Below, piece after piece: positions 43,205-53,317 of a stretch of DNA of 55,677 nucleotides. The notes beneath the pieces are model-generated. The model was not told the origin of the DNA. It worked only from the letters and a program-made list of their open reading frames with translations, and searched no databases. How positions within the stretch are numbered: the stretch's first letter is position 1; every line of letters starts with the position of its first letter. The stretch is from Phycisphaerales bacterium (GTDB lineage: Bacteria > Planctomycetota > Phycisphaerae > Phycisphaerales > UBA1924): the NCBI GenBank assembly GCA_026647565.1, contig JAPKGU010000004.1, positions 1 through 55,677 of the forward strand, given 5' to 3'. The position numbers were made by a program, and so were the translations under genes.

Positions 43205-44980
43205 TCAGCGGAACGTGATCGCCCGAGGCATCGCCAGGAGCACCGGTTCCTTCCGGAGCTGCGCCAGAGATGCGAGCGCGTCGCGGACGATGGGCCAGTC
43301 ACGCGGCCCGATCACAACCTTGGCAGCGTCAAGGAGCAGCGGCGTGTTCGCTTGGGCGCGCGGCGCTCTCACGAATCCGCCGAGCGCTTCCTCAAGATAC
43401 TTGTCCAGGCTCATCTGGCCCGGATAGTCCACCACCTCAAACTCATCGAGTCCCAGCGACTCGGCCAGCCCTTCGACGGTCTGATCCAGCGAGCCGATCC
43501 CGTCCGCCATGCCGAGCGCCACGGCTCGCTGCCCCGTGAAAAGTCGTCCTTCGGCGGTCTGGGCGAGATCGATCCCCTTTCGGCCCGTTTCGACGCGTGA
43601 CGCGAACAGGTCGTAGGTCTCCTTCATCTTGGCTCGAACCATGGCGCGCGTCCCCTCGTCCCACGTCTTGGAAGAGCTGAACACGTCCGCACCGGGACCC
43701 CGCCCGCGCGACACAACCCGGACCCGGAGCGTGTCGTAAAGCTCACCCATGGAGATCTTCCCGCCGACCACGCCGATCGAGCCGACGATGCTCGAATCGT
43801 TCATGTAGATGCGATCGCCCGCGACCGCGACGTAGTAGCCGCCCGACGCGGCCATTGAGCCAACGCTCACCCAGACGGGCTTTTTCTCCGCCAGGCGCCT
43901 GACCCCCTGCCAGATCACCTCGCTCGCGATCGCAGAACCGCCCGGAGAGTCGATCCTGAGCACGACGCCCTTGACCAGGTCCTCATCTCTGGCTTCCTCG
44001 AGCGCGTTCCTGATGGTGCGGCTTCCGACGCTTTGCTCACCGAACAGCCCCCCATACGACGAGTCACCGTCCACAATCGGACCGGCGATGTGAACCACAC
44101 CGATCGCGGGGCCGTCGGGCGAGTTGTCCGGCTCCTGGGAGAGAAGTCCGAAGAGAGCGAATGGGTTGCTCATGTCCACGGACTGCGCAGCGCCGGCGAA
44201 GGACGTGTCGATCCACTGGATCTTGCCGCCGTGGCGAGCTTCAAGATGGGACTCGATGCCCACGAGGTCGACCGCGGCGTCGACCAGCCCCGACTCGACC
44301 TGTTCGGCGGGATCAGAGATCCAGATCGATGCCATGGCCCGATCCATCTGCTCGTCCGTGAGGCCCCGGTTCTTTGCAAGCGTCGATCGCAGCACGCCGT
44401 ACAGGCCGTCCAGGAGCTGCTCGATGTTCTCGTTCCACTGCGGGCTCGGCTCGCTGCGCGTCATCTGCTCGTTCGCGCCCTTGAAGTCGCCGACCTGGAT
44501 CAGCTCGGCCTTCAGTCCGACCCACGAGAGCGTGTCGGCGAGATACATCTCCTCCATGTACATGCCGGTGAGCGAGACAGGCCCGCCGCGCTGCACGATT
44601 GTCTCGTCGGCATAGGAGGCCAGCAGGAGCTCGACATTCGTGTATCCCTCGGCGAAGACGTGGACGGTCTTTCCCGCGTCTCGGAGTTCGGCGATCGCAA
44701 GGCCGATCTCCTGAACCTGGGTGAAGCCCAGTTCCGCGTCCTTGAGCCGGATCACGCACGCTTTGACTCTGTCATCGTCCGCCAGCCCGCGGATTCCTCC
44801 GACCAACTGCGGGAGTGTCGGGTCGGCGTCGGAGGCCATCAGCCACGCGAGCGGGCTGGGGGCGTCCGCCGGCTTGCCCTTGATCTCGACCGTCGCGACG
44901 CCGATGCGGCCCTGGCCGGATGCCGATCCACACAGCAGCACGAGCGCCGCCGCGAATCCGATCGTCTGTGCCATCTTCAT
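43205..44980 (-). CDS. sppA: Signal peptide peptidase SppA, 67K long form
   Basis: SppA cleaves leftover signal peptides in the membrane, facing the periplasm. The 591-residue product has a cleavable or anchor-type hydrophobic N-terminus (5-22), and both tandem S49 domains. The first holds the catalytic Lys (VGDFKGANEQMTR) and the second the nucleophile Ser (SVGSMAASGGYY), as in E. coli SppA. Length is near E. coli (618). It is the last gene of an operon with a minimal zincin (26 bases upstream) and a zinc-ribbon membrane protein. Confidence 0.93.
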   Translation of the reverse strand: MKMAQTIGFAAALVLLCGSASGQGRIGVATVEIKGKPADAPSPLAWLMASDADPTLPQLVGGIRGLADDDRVKACVIRLKDAELGFTQVQEIGLAIAELRDAGKTVHVFAEGYTNVELLLASYADETIVQRGGPVSLTGMYMEEMYLADTLSWVGLKAELIQVGDFKGANEQMTRSEPSPQWNENIEQLLDGLYGVLRSTLAKNRGLTDEQMDRAMASIWISDPAEQVESGLVDAAVDLVGIESHLEARHGGKIQWIDTSFAGAAQSVDMSNPFALFGLLSQEPDNSPDGPAIGVVHIAGPIVDGDSSYGGLFGEQSVGSRTIRNALEEARDEDLVKGVVLRIDSPGGSAIASEVIWQGVRRLAEKKPVWVSVGSMAASGGYYVAVAGDRIYMNDSSIVGSIGVVGGKISMGELYDTLRVRVVSRGRGPGADVFSSSKTWDEGTRAMVRAKMKETYDLFASRVETGRKGIDLAQTAEGRLFTGQRAVALGMADGIGSLDQTVEGLAESLGLDEFEVVDYPGQMSLDKYLEEALGGFVRAPRAQANTPLLLDAAKVVIGPRDWPIVRDALASLAQLRKEPVLLAMPRAITFR

Positions 44981-45006
44981 GCCTTGTGCTCCCTTGCTCG
45001 TAGCAG

Positions 45007-45414
45007 TCAGTCGTACCCGAGATTATAGAGATCGTCCTCGTCCAGACCCATCTCATGGCCGAGTTCGTGCAGCAGCGTGATTCGGATTTCGTCTGCGATC
45101 CTCTCTTCCGCGTCCGAACCTTCCCAGCCGCCGGCGAGATCCACGATTCCGTTGCGGAAGAGGTGGATCTGGCTCGGCAGATCGCCGGACTGGTCCACGG
45201 ATCTCTCCGTGATCGCGTGTCCCGAGTGGAGGCCGCAGATGGAGTCCGGGTCTTCCCGCGCGTCGGCGTCGTCCAGCCCCGCAAGAAGATCCGGCGTCGG
45301 CCGGTCCAGCACCACAACGCTGACGCTCTCCAGAAGCCGTCGGATCGGGGGGGGCTGGCACTCGATCACGCGCTCGACGAGCGCGTCGAATCGGTCACGC
45401 TCGCCGGGGGTCAT
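45007..45414 (-). CDS. Minimal zincin-like metallopeptidase (MMP-like family)
   Basis: The 135-residue protein has the zincin motif HELGHEMGLDEDDL near its C-terminus, which defines the small metallopeptidase family (COG3824 type). Members are cytoplasmic and poorly characterised. Two ATGs compete: 45420 and 45414. AAGGAG is one base from the first but seven from the second, so I use 45414. The start overlaps the preceding gene by 20 bases, and sppA follows 26 bases later. Confidence 0.85.
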   Translation of the reverse strand: MTPGERDRFDALVERVIECQPPPIRRLLESVSVVVLDRPTPDLLAGLDDADAREDPDSICGLHSGHAITERSVDQSGDLPSQIHLFRNGIVDLAGGWEGSDAEERIADEIRITLLHELGHEMGLDEDDLYNLGYD

Positions 45415-46381
45415 GGTCATGCTCCTTGCCGGCGTCGCTTCCCACAAGCTCGCTCAGGGCCAGCGGACGCGACAGGATCGCCCGGCGCATCCGCCACGAG
45501 TCGATCGCCACACCCGCCAGGCCCATCGTGACCAGCAGCGCCGCGAGCACCTGGATCATGATGCCCGCGTTCCCGATGATCTCCATCCACTTGGACCCGA
45601 ACGAGCCCGAGGCCAGGCGGAGCGCGTCACCCACCACTCCCACACCGAACGCCGCGGCCAGAGCGTACAGCGTCTGTCGGTCGACCCGGCCGGTCCGCAG
45701 CACCAGCGACCTTGACACCAGAACTCTCGCGTTCAGCCGGAGGCAGATCGTGATGATCACGCAGAGCAGCCCGCAGAGCAGGCGAATCGTCAGACGCGAC
45801 TGATCCGGTGCCTGTGAGAAGTAGTCAAACGACAGCGTTGACGCGTCGATGCGCACGAAGAGCGACCAGTGCAGAATCGCCAGGGGAATGAAACCGAGGC
45901 AGCCGGCCGTTGCCGCGGCCCGGAACCGGACCGGAATGTTCGCGTGTGGTCGCACCAGGGCGGTCGCCCCAAGCCCTGAGAGCGCGGTGAGCAGGACCGC
46001 GGTGTGCGGCGCCCAGCCGGGCCAGTACGTCGTGCCGAGGACCTCTCGGGCCAACTCCGAGAGACGCATGGTCCACACCACCAGGGCCGTCGCCAGCGCG
46101 GACCACGCCCAGACCTGCAAGCCGAGGTTGGTGAGTCGAGGCCTCGGGATCGTCTGCAGCTCCTTGGCGAACGGATCGACGACCGCGAGGATGGTCGCGC
46201 CGATAGGGAGGCCGCACTCCGGGCAGTTGCCCGCGATGGAAAGCCCCTGGAGTTCGTATCGGCATCGGGCGCAGGGCAGTTGCCCCTGCAACCGGCTCTC
46301 CGCTCGCACGCGCTGCGACGAGGGCTCGCGCACCCCCGGCACGGCGTAAGGGTGATCGCTCTCTGGCGCGGTTGAGGGCAT
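45395..46381 (-). CDS. Multi-pass membrane protein with N-terminal zinc ribbon
   Basis: The 328-residue product has a Cys4 ribbon at about 37-57 (CARCRYELQGL...CPECG), typical of planctomycete membrane proteins, followed by about seven to eight hydrophobic helices. The function is not known. It is the first gene of the operon with the minimal zincin (20-base overlap) and sppA, which suggests a membrane quality-control setting. It diverges from moxR over 173 bases. Confidence 0.75.
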   Translation of the reverse strand: MPSTAPESDHPYAVPGVREPSSQRVRAESRLQGQLPCARCRYELQGLSIAGNCPECGLPIGATILAVVDPFAKELQTIPRPRLTNLGLQVWAWSALATALVVWTMRLSELAREVLGTTYWPGWAPHTAVLLTALSGLGATALVRPHANIPVRFRAAATAGCLGFIPLAILHWSLFVRIDASTLSFDYFSQAPDQSRLTIRLLCGLLCVIITICLRLNARVLVSRSLVLRTGRVDRQTLYALAAAFGVGVVGDALRLASGSFGSKWMEIIGNAGIMIQVLAALLVTMGLAGVAIDSWRMRRAILSRPLALSELVGSDAGKEHDHDPRRA

Positions 46382-46492
46382 CGGTCAGGGCGCTCCGCTC
46401 GCTCGATCCAGCATCTCGTTGGAGCGTACACGATTCCGGCTCGGGAGACGAGTCGACGTCGGCACCCGACCTGCCCCCGGATTCTGCGGCTC

Positions 46493-46498
46493 TATACT
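46493..46498 (+). promoter_or_regulatory. Possible -10 element before moxR
   Basis: TATACT lies 57 bases before the moxR start in the 173-base divergent gap. No good -35 hexamer is seen at 17 bases, so this is weak. Confidence 0.3.
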
Positions 46499-46554
46499 CC
46501 CGCCCGTCCGCTCGCCGAGTGAAGCGGACACGGCGCCAGGCGACCCGGACTTTC

Positions 46555-47511
<957 letters not shown>

Positions 47512-47537
47512 CGCCACCCGCTCCGGAGCACCCGCCC

Positions 47538-47780
47538 ATGGCCCGCGTCGTCCGATTCGAACGCACCGATCCCATCAGGATCGACCCGACGGAACTGCCC
47601 GTCGGCGCCGACGGAAAGCCCAAGCCCATCTTCATCTGCGCGTGCGGGATCAGCGCCCGCTTCCCGTTCTGCGACGGCTCGCACAAGGCCTGCCGCCTCG
47701 AAACTCAGGGCCACGTCTACGCGTACCGCCCCGGCTCGACGGAGGTCGTCGAGCAACGCCCCGATGCCGGGCACGCGTAA
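47538..47780 (+). CDS. CDGSH iron-sulfur domain protein
   Basis: The 80-residue protein matches the CDGSH consensus C-x-C-x2-(S/T)-x3-P-x-C-D-G-(S/A)-H exactly: Cys34, Cys36, Cys45 and His49 bind a 2Fe-2S cluster. It has one copy, as in mitoNEET-like bacterial proteins. Function is probably redox or cluster transfer. It lies 26 bases after moxR, on the same strand, so it may be cotranscribed. Confidence 0.9.
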   Translation: MARVVRFERTDPIRIDPTELPVGADGKPKPIFICACGISARFPFCDGSHKACRLETQGHVYAYRPGSTEVVEQRPDAGHA

Positions 47781-47791
47781 CCCCGTCCCCT

Positions 47792-50700
47792 TCAGTCGGC
47801 GCAGATCGCCCACGCCACCAGCTCGATCGGGTGCCTCGCGTGGACGCCCGCGCCGTCGAGCGCCTGGTGCCGGCAGCTGGTGCCGGGAGCCGCGAGCGTG
47901 CCGCCGATCGCCTCGTTCGCCCGGGCCGCAGGGAGCAGCGACAGCTCTCCGATCCGCATCGAGACGTCGTACCGCGCCGCGTCGAACCCGAAGGCCCCCG
48001 CCATGCCGCAGCACCCGCTGTCGAGCACGCGGACGCGGGGCCCGTACAGCCGCGTGAGAACCCGCGAGGTCGTCTCGGCGCCCCAGAGTGCCTTCTGGTG
48101 GCAGTGCCCGTGCACCAGCACAGGACCCAGGCACGCGTCACGCAGCGACGCACTCGGCTCCGGTCGGCTCGGATGACTCTCCCACTCGCGTTCGACAAAG
48201 TCCTCGATCAGCATGGACTTCGCGGCCAGTCCCTTCCGCGTCTGCATCGCCGTCTTCAGGTTCAGTTTGAGCCAATCGTCCTTGAACGCCGAGAGACACG
48301 ACGGCTCCAGCGTCACAATCGCCCGAACGCTCGGATGCTCCACGAGCGGCGCGAGAGATCCCAGGGTCCGATCCGCCTCCGTGATCGCTTCCTCGAGAAG
48401 ACCGAGCGATATCTTCGGCCTGGCGCAGCATCCCTTCGACGCGAGAACGACCTCGTACCCGAGCCGAGTCAGCACTCGTCCCGCCGCCAGCCCGATGCGC
48501 GGCTCATTGAACATCGAGAAACAGTCTCCGAACAGCACGACGGCGGGACGCGCACGGGTCGGACGCGACACCACGCGGACCCCCGCTCGACGAAGCACGC
48601 GCGGCATCGGCTCGGCGAACTCGGGCAGGGACCGCTTCGGGTGGAAGCCGAGCACGCGATCGACGATCCGACGACCGAATCGGCTCGTGTTCATCGCGTT
48701 GGCAAGCCCCGGCGCGATCGACGCCAGACGTCCCAGCAGGCGCGCGTTCCCGAGCAGCACGGAGCCGAGCGGGGCCGGTTGCTTCTTGTATCTCTGGGCC
48801 GTGTACTCGGCCTTCAGACGGGCGACGTCCACGTTGCTCGGACACTCCGTCTTGCACGCCTTGCACGAAAGACACAGATCGAGCGTTCCCATCGTCTCCG
48901 GATCGTCCCACGCGGGAACGCCGGGCGTGCCGCTCAGCTGCCCCGTGATCGCCAGACGCAGCGCGTTGGCTCGGCCGCGGGTCGCGTGGCGCTCGTCGAG
49001 CGTCGCCATGTAGGACGGGCACATGGTCCCGCCCGACTTCTTGCGGCAGACCCCGGCTCCGTTGCACATCTCGACCGCACCGTCCAGCCCGTGCTGATCC
49101 GAGTAATCGAAGTACGTCGAGACCGGCGGCACGGCCGCCGGCCCGCCCCGCCAGCGCTCCCCATCAATGCTCGGCCCCGGCTCGATCCGGAGATTGGTCA
49201 CGATCGACCCGAGCGGGCGCGGCTCGACGATGTTGCCAGGATTCAGGAGATTGCCGGGGTCGAAGGCCCGCTTGACCATGCGGAACGCGTCCATCAGCTC
49301 CGGCCCGAAGAACTCCTCGAGCAACGGACCTCGCACGCGTCCGTCCCCGTGCTCGCCGGACATCACGCCGCCCACGGAACGGGCGAGGCGAGCGACCTCG
49401 ATGGCAATCTCCTGCATCCGTTCCCGGTCATCCGCGTCCTTCAGGTCAATGAACGGCCTCACGTGGAGCACACCCACCGAGGCGTGCGCCCAGAACGCCG
49501 CCCTGGTCCCCTTCGACTCCACGATGCGCCGGAACTCCCGCACGAACTCCCCCAGACGCTCGGGCGGCACCGCGTTGTCCTCGACGAACGTCACGGGCTT
49601 CCGCCTGCCCGGCACGCCGTGCAGCAGCGGCTCGCCGGCCTTGCGCAGCTTCCACGCCTGGAGCATCGGCCCCGGCTCGGTGAACGTGAGCATCGCGTTC
49701 GAGCCCACCGTGCGTCGCAAGGCCTCGAAACGTCCGGCGACCTCCGCTTTGGAATCGGCGAAGTACTCGACGTACAGCACCGCGCAGAGCCGGCCTGTCG
49801 TGGGCTGGGGCATCAGGTCGACGTAGCGGGCGTACTCGGTGTTCGCCCGCGCCAGATCGATCACGGTGTCGTCGAGCAGCTCCACCGCGCTCGGCGAGGT
49901 CGACAGGATCGGCATCACGGCCTCGATCGCCTCGTCCACGCTCGCGAACGCGACCGTGGCCAGTCCCTTGGCGCCGGGCAGCGGGTGCAACCGGAGCGTC
50001 GCCCCGAGCGTCAGCGCCAGCGTCCCCTCGCTCCCGCACAGCAGGTGCGCAAGGTTCAGCGCGAGCGGGTCGCCGCTCGAGGCCTCCAACTGATCCAGCA
50101 TCATGTCCAGCGCGTACCCCGCGTTGCGCCGGATCGTCCTCGGGAATCGCTCCCGGATCAACGCTCGATGTTCGCGAACGATTGCGCCGATGCGCTCGCA
50201 CAACTCCCCCACCACCGGGTCGCTCCGGCCGGACCCCGCTTGAAGGCGCACGCGCTGTCCGGTACCGAGCACCGCTTCGACGCCGATCAGGTTCTCCGAC
50301 GTCCTCCCGTACAGGATCGACCTCGCCCCGGCCGCGTTGTTCCCGATGCATCCGCCGACGTTCGCGTGCCGGCTTGTGGCCGGGTCCGGTGCGAAGAAGA
50401 CGCCCCGTGATTGGAGCTGTGCGTTCAGGTCATCGACCGTGATGCCCGGCTCGACCTCGCACGAGCGTCCGTCCTCCGCGACACGCACCAGCGCATTGCA
50501 CCGGGGCGAGAGATCGATCACCACCGCGCGATTCGTGCACTGGCCCGCCAGACTCGTGCCGCCCCCGCGCGGGAGCACGGGCACCCCCCGCTCCAGGCAG
50601 TATCGCATCGCGCGTTCCGCGTCCTCCACCGAAGCGGGAATCACCACGCCCAGCGGCTCGACCTGGTACAGCGAGGCATCGGTCGAGTACAGCATCCGGT

Positions 50701-50842
50701 CGTGCAGACCGAACCGGACCTCGCCCTCGATCGCGTTCGACAGCCCGCGCACAAAGTCCGAACCGGGCATATCGACGCCGCTGCCACCCACGCTCCCACC
50801 GCCACTCGATCCCGGCGATGTGCCGAGCACTGGCAACTGCAT
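47792..50842 (-). CDS. Fused FAD-linked oxidase / Fe-S dehydrogenase (YdiJ-like 2-hydroxyacid dehydrogenase)
   Basis: The 1016-residue product joins a GlcD-type FAD domain (about 45-550; PRGGGTSLAGQ and the GCIGNNAAG flavin loop, GEHGDGRVRG near the active site) with an Fe-S part (about 600-1016; CLSCKACKTECP cluster motif, SKGCCARPK and SGCCGMAGAFG CCG-type domains, HGHCHQKALWG). Such fusions oxidise D-2-hydroxyglutarate or D-lactate and pass electrons to quinone or other acceptors. The start at ATG 50842 drops nine codons from an upstream TTG. It diverges from the DUF4139 gene over 186 bases. Confidence 0.9.
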   Translation of the reverse strand: MQLPVLGTSPGSSGGGSVGGSGVDMPGSDFVRGLSNAIEGEVRFGLHDRMLYSTDASLYQVEPLGVVIPASVEDAERAMRYCLERGVPVLPRGGGTSLAGQCTNRAVVIDLSPRCNALVRVAEDGRSCEVEPGITVDDLNAQLQSRGVFFAPDPATSRHANVGGCIGNNAAGARSILYGRTSENLIGVEAVLGTGQRVRLQAGSGRSDPVVGELCERIGAIVREHRALIRERFPRTIRRNAGYALDMMLDQLEASSGDPLALNLAHLLCGSEGTLALTLGATLRLHPLPGAKGLATVAFASVDEAIEAVMPILSTSPSAVELLDDTVIDLARANTEYARYVDLMPQPTTGRLCAVLYVEYFADSKAEVAGRFEALRRTVGSNAMLTFTEPGPMLQAWKLRKAGEPLLHGVPGRRKPVTFVEDNAVPPERLGEFVREFRRIVESKGTRAAFWAHASVGVLHVRPFIDLKDADDRERMQEIAIEVARLARSVGGVMSGEHGDGRVRGPLLEEFFGPELMDAFRMVKRAFDPGNLLNPGNIVEPRPLGSIVTNLRIEPGPSIDGERWRGGPAAVPPVSTYFDYSDQHGLDGAVEMCNGAGVCRKKSGGTMCPSYMATLDERHATRGRANALRLAITGQLSGTPGVPAWDDPETMGTLDLCLSCKACKTECPSNVDVARLKAEYTAQRYKKQPAPLGSVLLGNARLLGRLASIAPGLANAMNTSRFGRRIVDRVLGFHPKRSLPEFAEPMPRVLRRAGVRVVSRPTRARPAVVLFGDCFSMFNEPRIGLAAGRVLTRLGYEVVLASKGCCARPKISLGLLEEAITEADRTLGSLAPLVEHPSVRAIVTLEPSCLSAFKDDWLKLNLKTAMQTRKGLAAKSMLIEDFVEREWESHPSRPEPSASLRDACLGPVLVHGHCHQKALWGAETTSRVLTRLYGPRVRVLDSGCCGMAGAFGFDAARYDVSMRIGELSLLPAARANEAIGGTLAAPGTSCRHQALDGAGVHARHPIELVAWAICAD

Positions 50843-51028
50843 GGCCGACCCTCGCTCGACGGGCGGCAACGCACGACGTGCCGCGTGAGTCGCCGAAGAC
50901 TAGGCCCCGTCACTCGGGCGCAACCAGGTATCCACCTCATGGCACATCCGCCCCACGCGCGGCGCGTTCGCGGGTAGAGTGATCGAGGGACACGGCTCCG
51001 CGCCGGACGCCCCAAGGAGACCGCACCC

Positions 51029-53185
51029 ATGGCACACGCTCCGATGCTCGCTCGCGTTTCCTCGGGATTCACATCCGGGTCGCCCCGCGTGATCCTGGCG
51101 ATGGCGCTCGCCGTTGCCTCCGGATCGAGCGCGTTCGGCCAGCAACCGGGCGGGAAGGCGGGCGAGACGCACCTCCCCATCAGCTCGATCACGCTGTATC
51201 GCTCGGGCGTCGGCTACTTCGAGCGGCTGGGGAGGGTTGATGGAAGCGCGTCGGTCTCGCTCCGGTTCGCCACGGAGCAGGTGAACGACATCCTGAAGTC
51301 GATGGTCGTGCTCGATCTCTCGGGCGGGAGCGTCGAGTCGGTGCGATACGGCTCGCAGGAGCCGCTGGAGCGGCGCCTCGCGAGCTTCGCGATCGACGTG
51401 TCCGCCGCGGGCTCGATGGAGGAACTGCTGCACCAGTTGCGCGGCGCTCCGGTGCGGATCGCGACGCCGGACGGCACGGTCGAGGGAACGGTGATGGGTG
51501 TCGAGGGCCGGACGGAGATGGTCGATCGGGTCACGATCCGGCGCCCGTTCGTAAATCTCCTGACGAGCAAGGGGATGCGTTCGGTCGGGCTGTACAACGC
51601 CTCGAACATGGAGATCACGGACCCCGCGCTCGCGTCGGAACTGGCCAAGGCGCTCGGCGCGCTGGCCGAGCACCGCGCGGACAACACCAAGGCGGTGGAT
51701 CTCTCGCTCAAGGGACAGGGCACGCGCGAGGTGTTCGTCTCCTACATCCACGAGATGCCGGTCTGGAAGGCCTCGTACCGGCTCGTCCTTCCCGGCGCCG
51801 ATCGATCAGAGGCCTCCGACAGCCGCCCGACGCTCCAGGGCTGGGCGATCGTCGAGAACAACACCGACGAGGACTGGCAGGGCGTGAACCTCTCGCTCGT
51901 CGCCGGCCAGCCCGTCAGTTTCACCATGAACCTCTACCAGTCCTTCTACGTGAAACGCCCGGACGTCCCCGTTCCCGTCGCTGCGGGCGTCGCCCCCCGC
52001 AACTACGAGGCGACGTTCGCCGCGGCCGACGCCCTCATGTCCCAGGCGGACGCCGACAACGCGCCGGAGTTCGATCTGGCAAGGGTTGCGAAGGAACGCG
52101 CGGCGCCCGGAGCACCGCCCGCGATGCGGTCCAGCGCCGGGGGCGGAGGCGGGAGCGCCGGGCGCGGATTCGCTTCCTCGTTCGGCGTGGACGCCATGCG
52201 CACGCAGGCCTCCGCGACAGCCGCCGAGTCCGGCGAGGTCTTCATGTACCGGCTGGACACCCCCGTGACGGTGGAACGTCGGCGCTCGGCGATGCTCCCG
52301 ATCCTCTCGGCGCCGATCGACGGCGAGCGCGTCTCGATCTACAACGACGCGGACGGAACCAAGCACCCGATGCGGGGCGTGCGGATCGTCAACTCCACCA
52401 ATCTCCAGCTGATGCCCGGACCGATCGCGGTGTACGACGGGTCGTCGTACGCGGGCGACGCCACGGTCGCGCACGTGCCCGCCGGGGACTCGCGCCTCCT
52501 TGCCTACGCCGTCGATCTCGAGGTCGAGGCCTCCTCGATGCGCACGCCCGCGATCCGGTCCACCCGCGCCCGCATCGTCAACGGCGCTCTCGTGATGTCC
52601 CACGAGCGCGAGGAACGCACCGAGCACACCTTCACGAACAAGGACGCCTCCGGATCGCGGACGATCCTCGTGGAGCACGCGCGGCGCGCCAACTGGTCGC
52701 TCGTCACGCCCGAGAAGCCCGACGAGACCACCGACTCGCTCTATCGCTTCCGCGTGCAGGTCCCCGCGGGGCGTGCCGCCACGCTCTCCATCGTCGAACG
52801 CACGACCGATCAGTCGCAGATCGCCGTCGGCGCGATCGATCCCGACACCTCGCTCGCGTACTGGAAGCAGGGAGCGATCTCACAGCAGGTCCTCGACGCC
52901 TTCAAGGAGGCCCAGCGCCTCCGAGACCTCGTCGCCCAGGCCCAGCGACGCATCGCCACGACACAGGATCAGATCAACGCCATCACCGCCGATCAGGACC
53001 GCATCCGCCAGAACATCGGCGGCATCGAGAAGGCCAGCACGCTCTACGCAAGGTACATCCAGAAGCTCGACGAGCAGGAGACCGCGCTCGAAACGCTTCG
53101 CAAGGAGATCGCCGAGGCGACCGCCGATCAGGCCACGCGCCAACGGGCGTACGAGGACTATGTGCGGAACCTCAGCGTGGAATGA
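51029..53185 (+). CDS. Exported DUF4139 domain protein
   Basis: The 718-residue product has a signal peptide (about 1-37), then the DUF4139-type architecture. It has an N-terminal beta-rich part with ITLYRSGVGYFER and KSMVVLDLSGG, a central WKASYRLVL segment with WAIVENNTDEDWQGVNLSLVAGQP (the most conserved part of the family), and a Gly-rich linker (about 372-385). The C-terminal coiled coil (about 620-712) differs from the usual N-terminal coil of the family. Function is unknown. AAGGAGA lies nine bases before the start. Confidence 0.82.
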   Translation: MAHAPMLARVSSGFTSGSPRVILAMALAVASGSSAFGQQPGGKAGETHLPISSITLYRSGVGYFERLGRVDGSASVSLRFATEQVNDILKSMVVLDLSGGSVESVRYGSQEPLERRLASFAIDVSAAGSMEELLHQLRGAPVRIATPDGTVEGTVMGVEGRTEMVDRVTIRRPFVNLLTSKGMRSVGLYNASNMEITDPALASELAKALGALAEHRADNTKAVDLSLKGQGTREVFVSYIHEMPVWKASYRLVLPGADRSEASDSRPTLQGWAIVENNTDEDWQGVNLSLVAGQPVSFTMNLYQSFYVKRPDVPVPVAAGVAPRNYEATFAAADALMSQADADNAPEFDLARVAKERAAPGAPPAMRSSAGGGGGSAGRGFASSFGVDAMRTQASATAAESGEVFMYRLDTPVTVERRRSAMLPILSAPIDGERVSIYNDADGTKHPMRGVRIVNSTNLQLMPGPIAVYDGSSYAGDATVAHVPAGDSRLLAYAVDLEVEASSMRTPAIRSTRARIVNGALVMSHEREERTEHTFTNKDASGSRTILVEHARRANWSLVTPEKPDETTDSLYRFRVQVPAGRAATLSIVERTTDQSQIAVGAIDPDTSLAYWKQGAISQQVLDAFKEAQRLRDLVAQAQRRIATTQDQINAITADQDRIRQNIGGIEKASTLYARYIQKLDEQETALETLRKEIAEATADQATRQRAYEDYVRNLSVE

Positions 53186-53283
53186 ACCCGGTCCACGAGG
53201 CCCGCAGGCATGCGGCCCAACCGAGAGGGAGGACGCTTTCCTCGTGCGTCTGCCGCCGGGCGACCACACGCTCGCTCACGCTC

Positions 53284-53317
53284 GGGCTGCTTGGTGGGCT
53301 GCCTGTTGGGCTGCTCA
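53284..53317. repeat. Three-copy 12-bp tandem repeat
   Basis: GGGCTGC starts at 53284, 53296 and 53308, each followed by a similar 5-base tail (TTGGT, CTGTT, TCAGT). It lies in the 129-base gap between two convergent genes and reaches three bases into the stop codon of the first pseudopilin gene. Confidence 0.5.
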
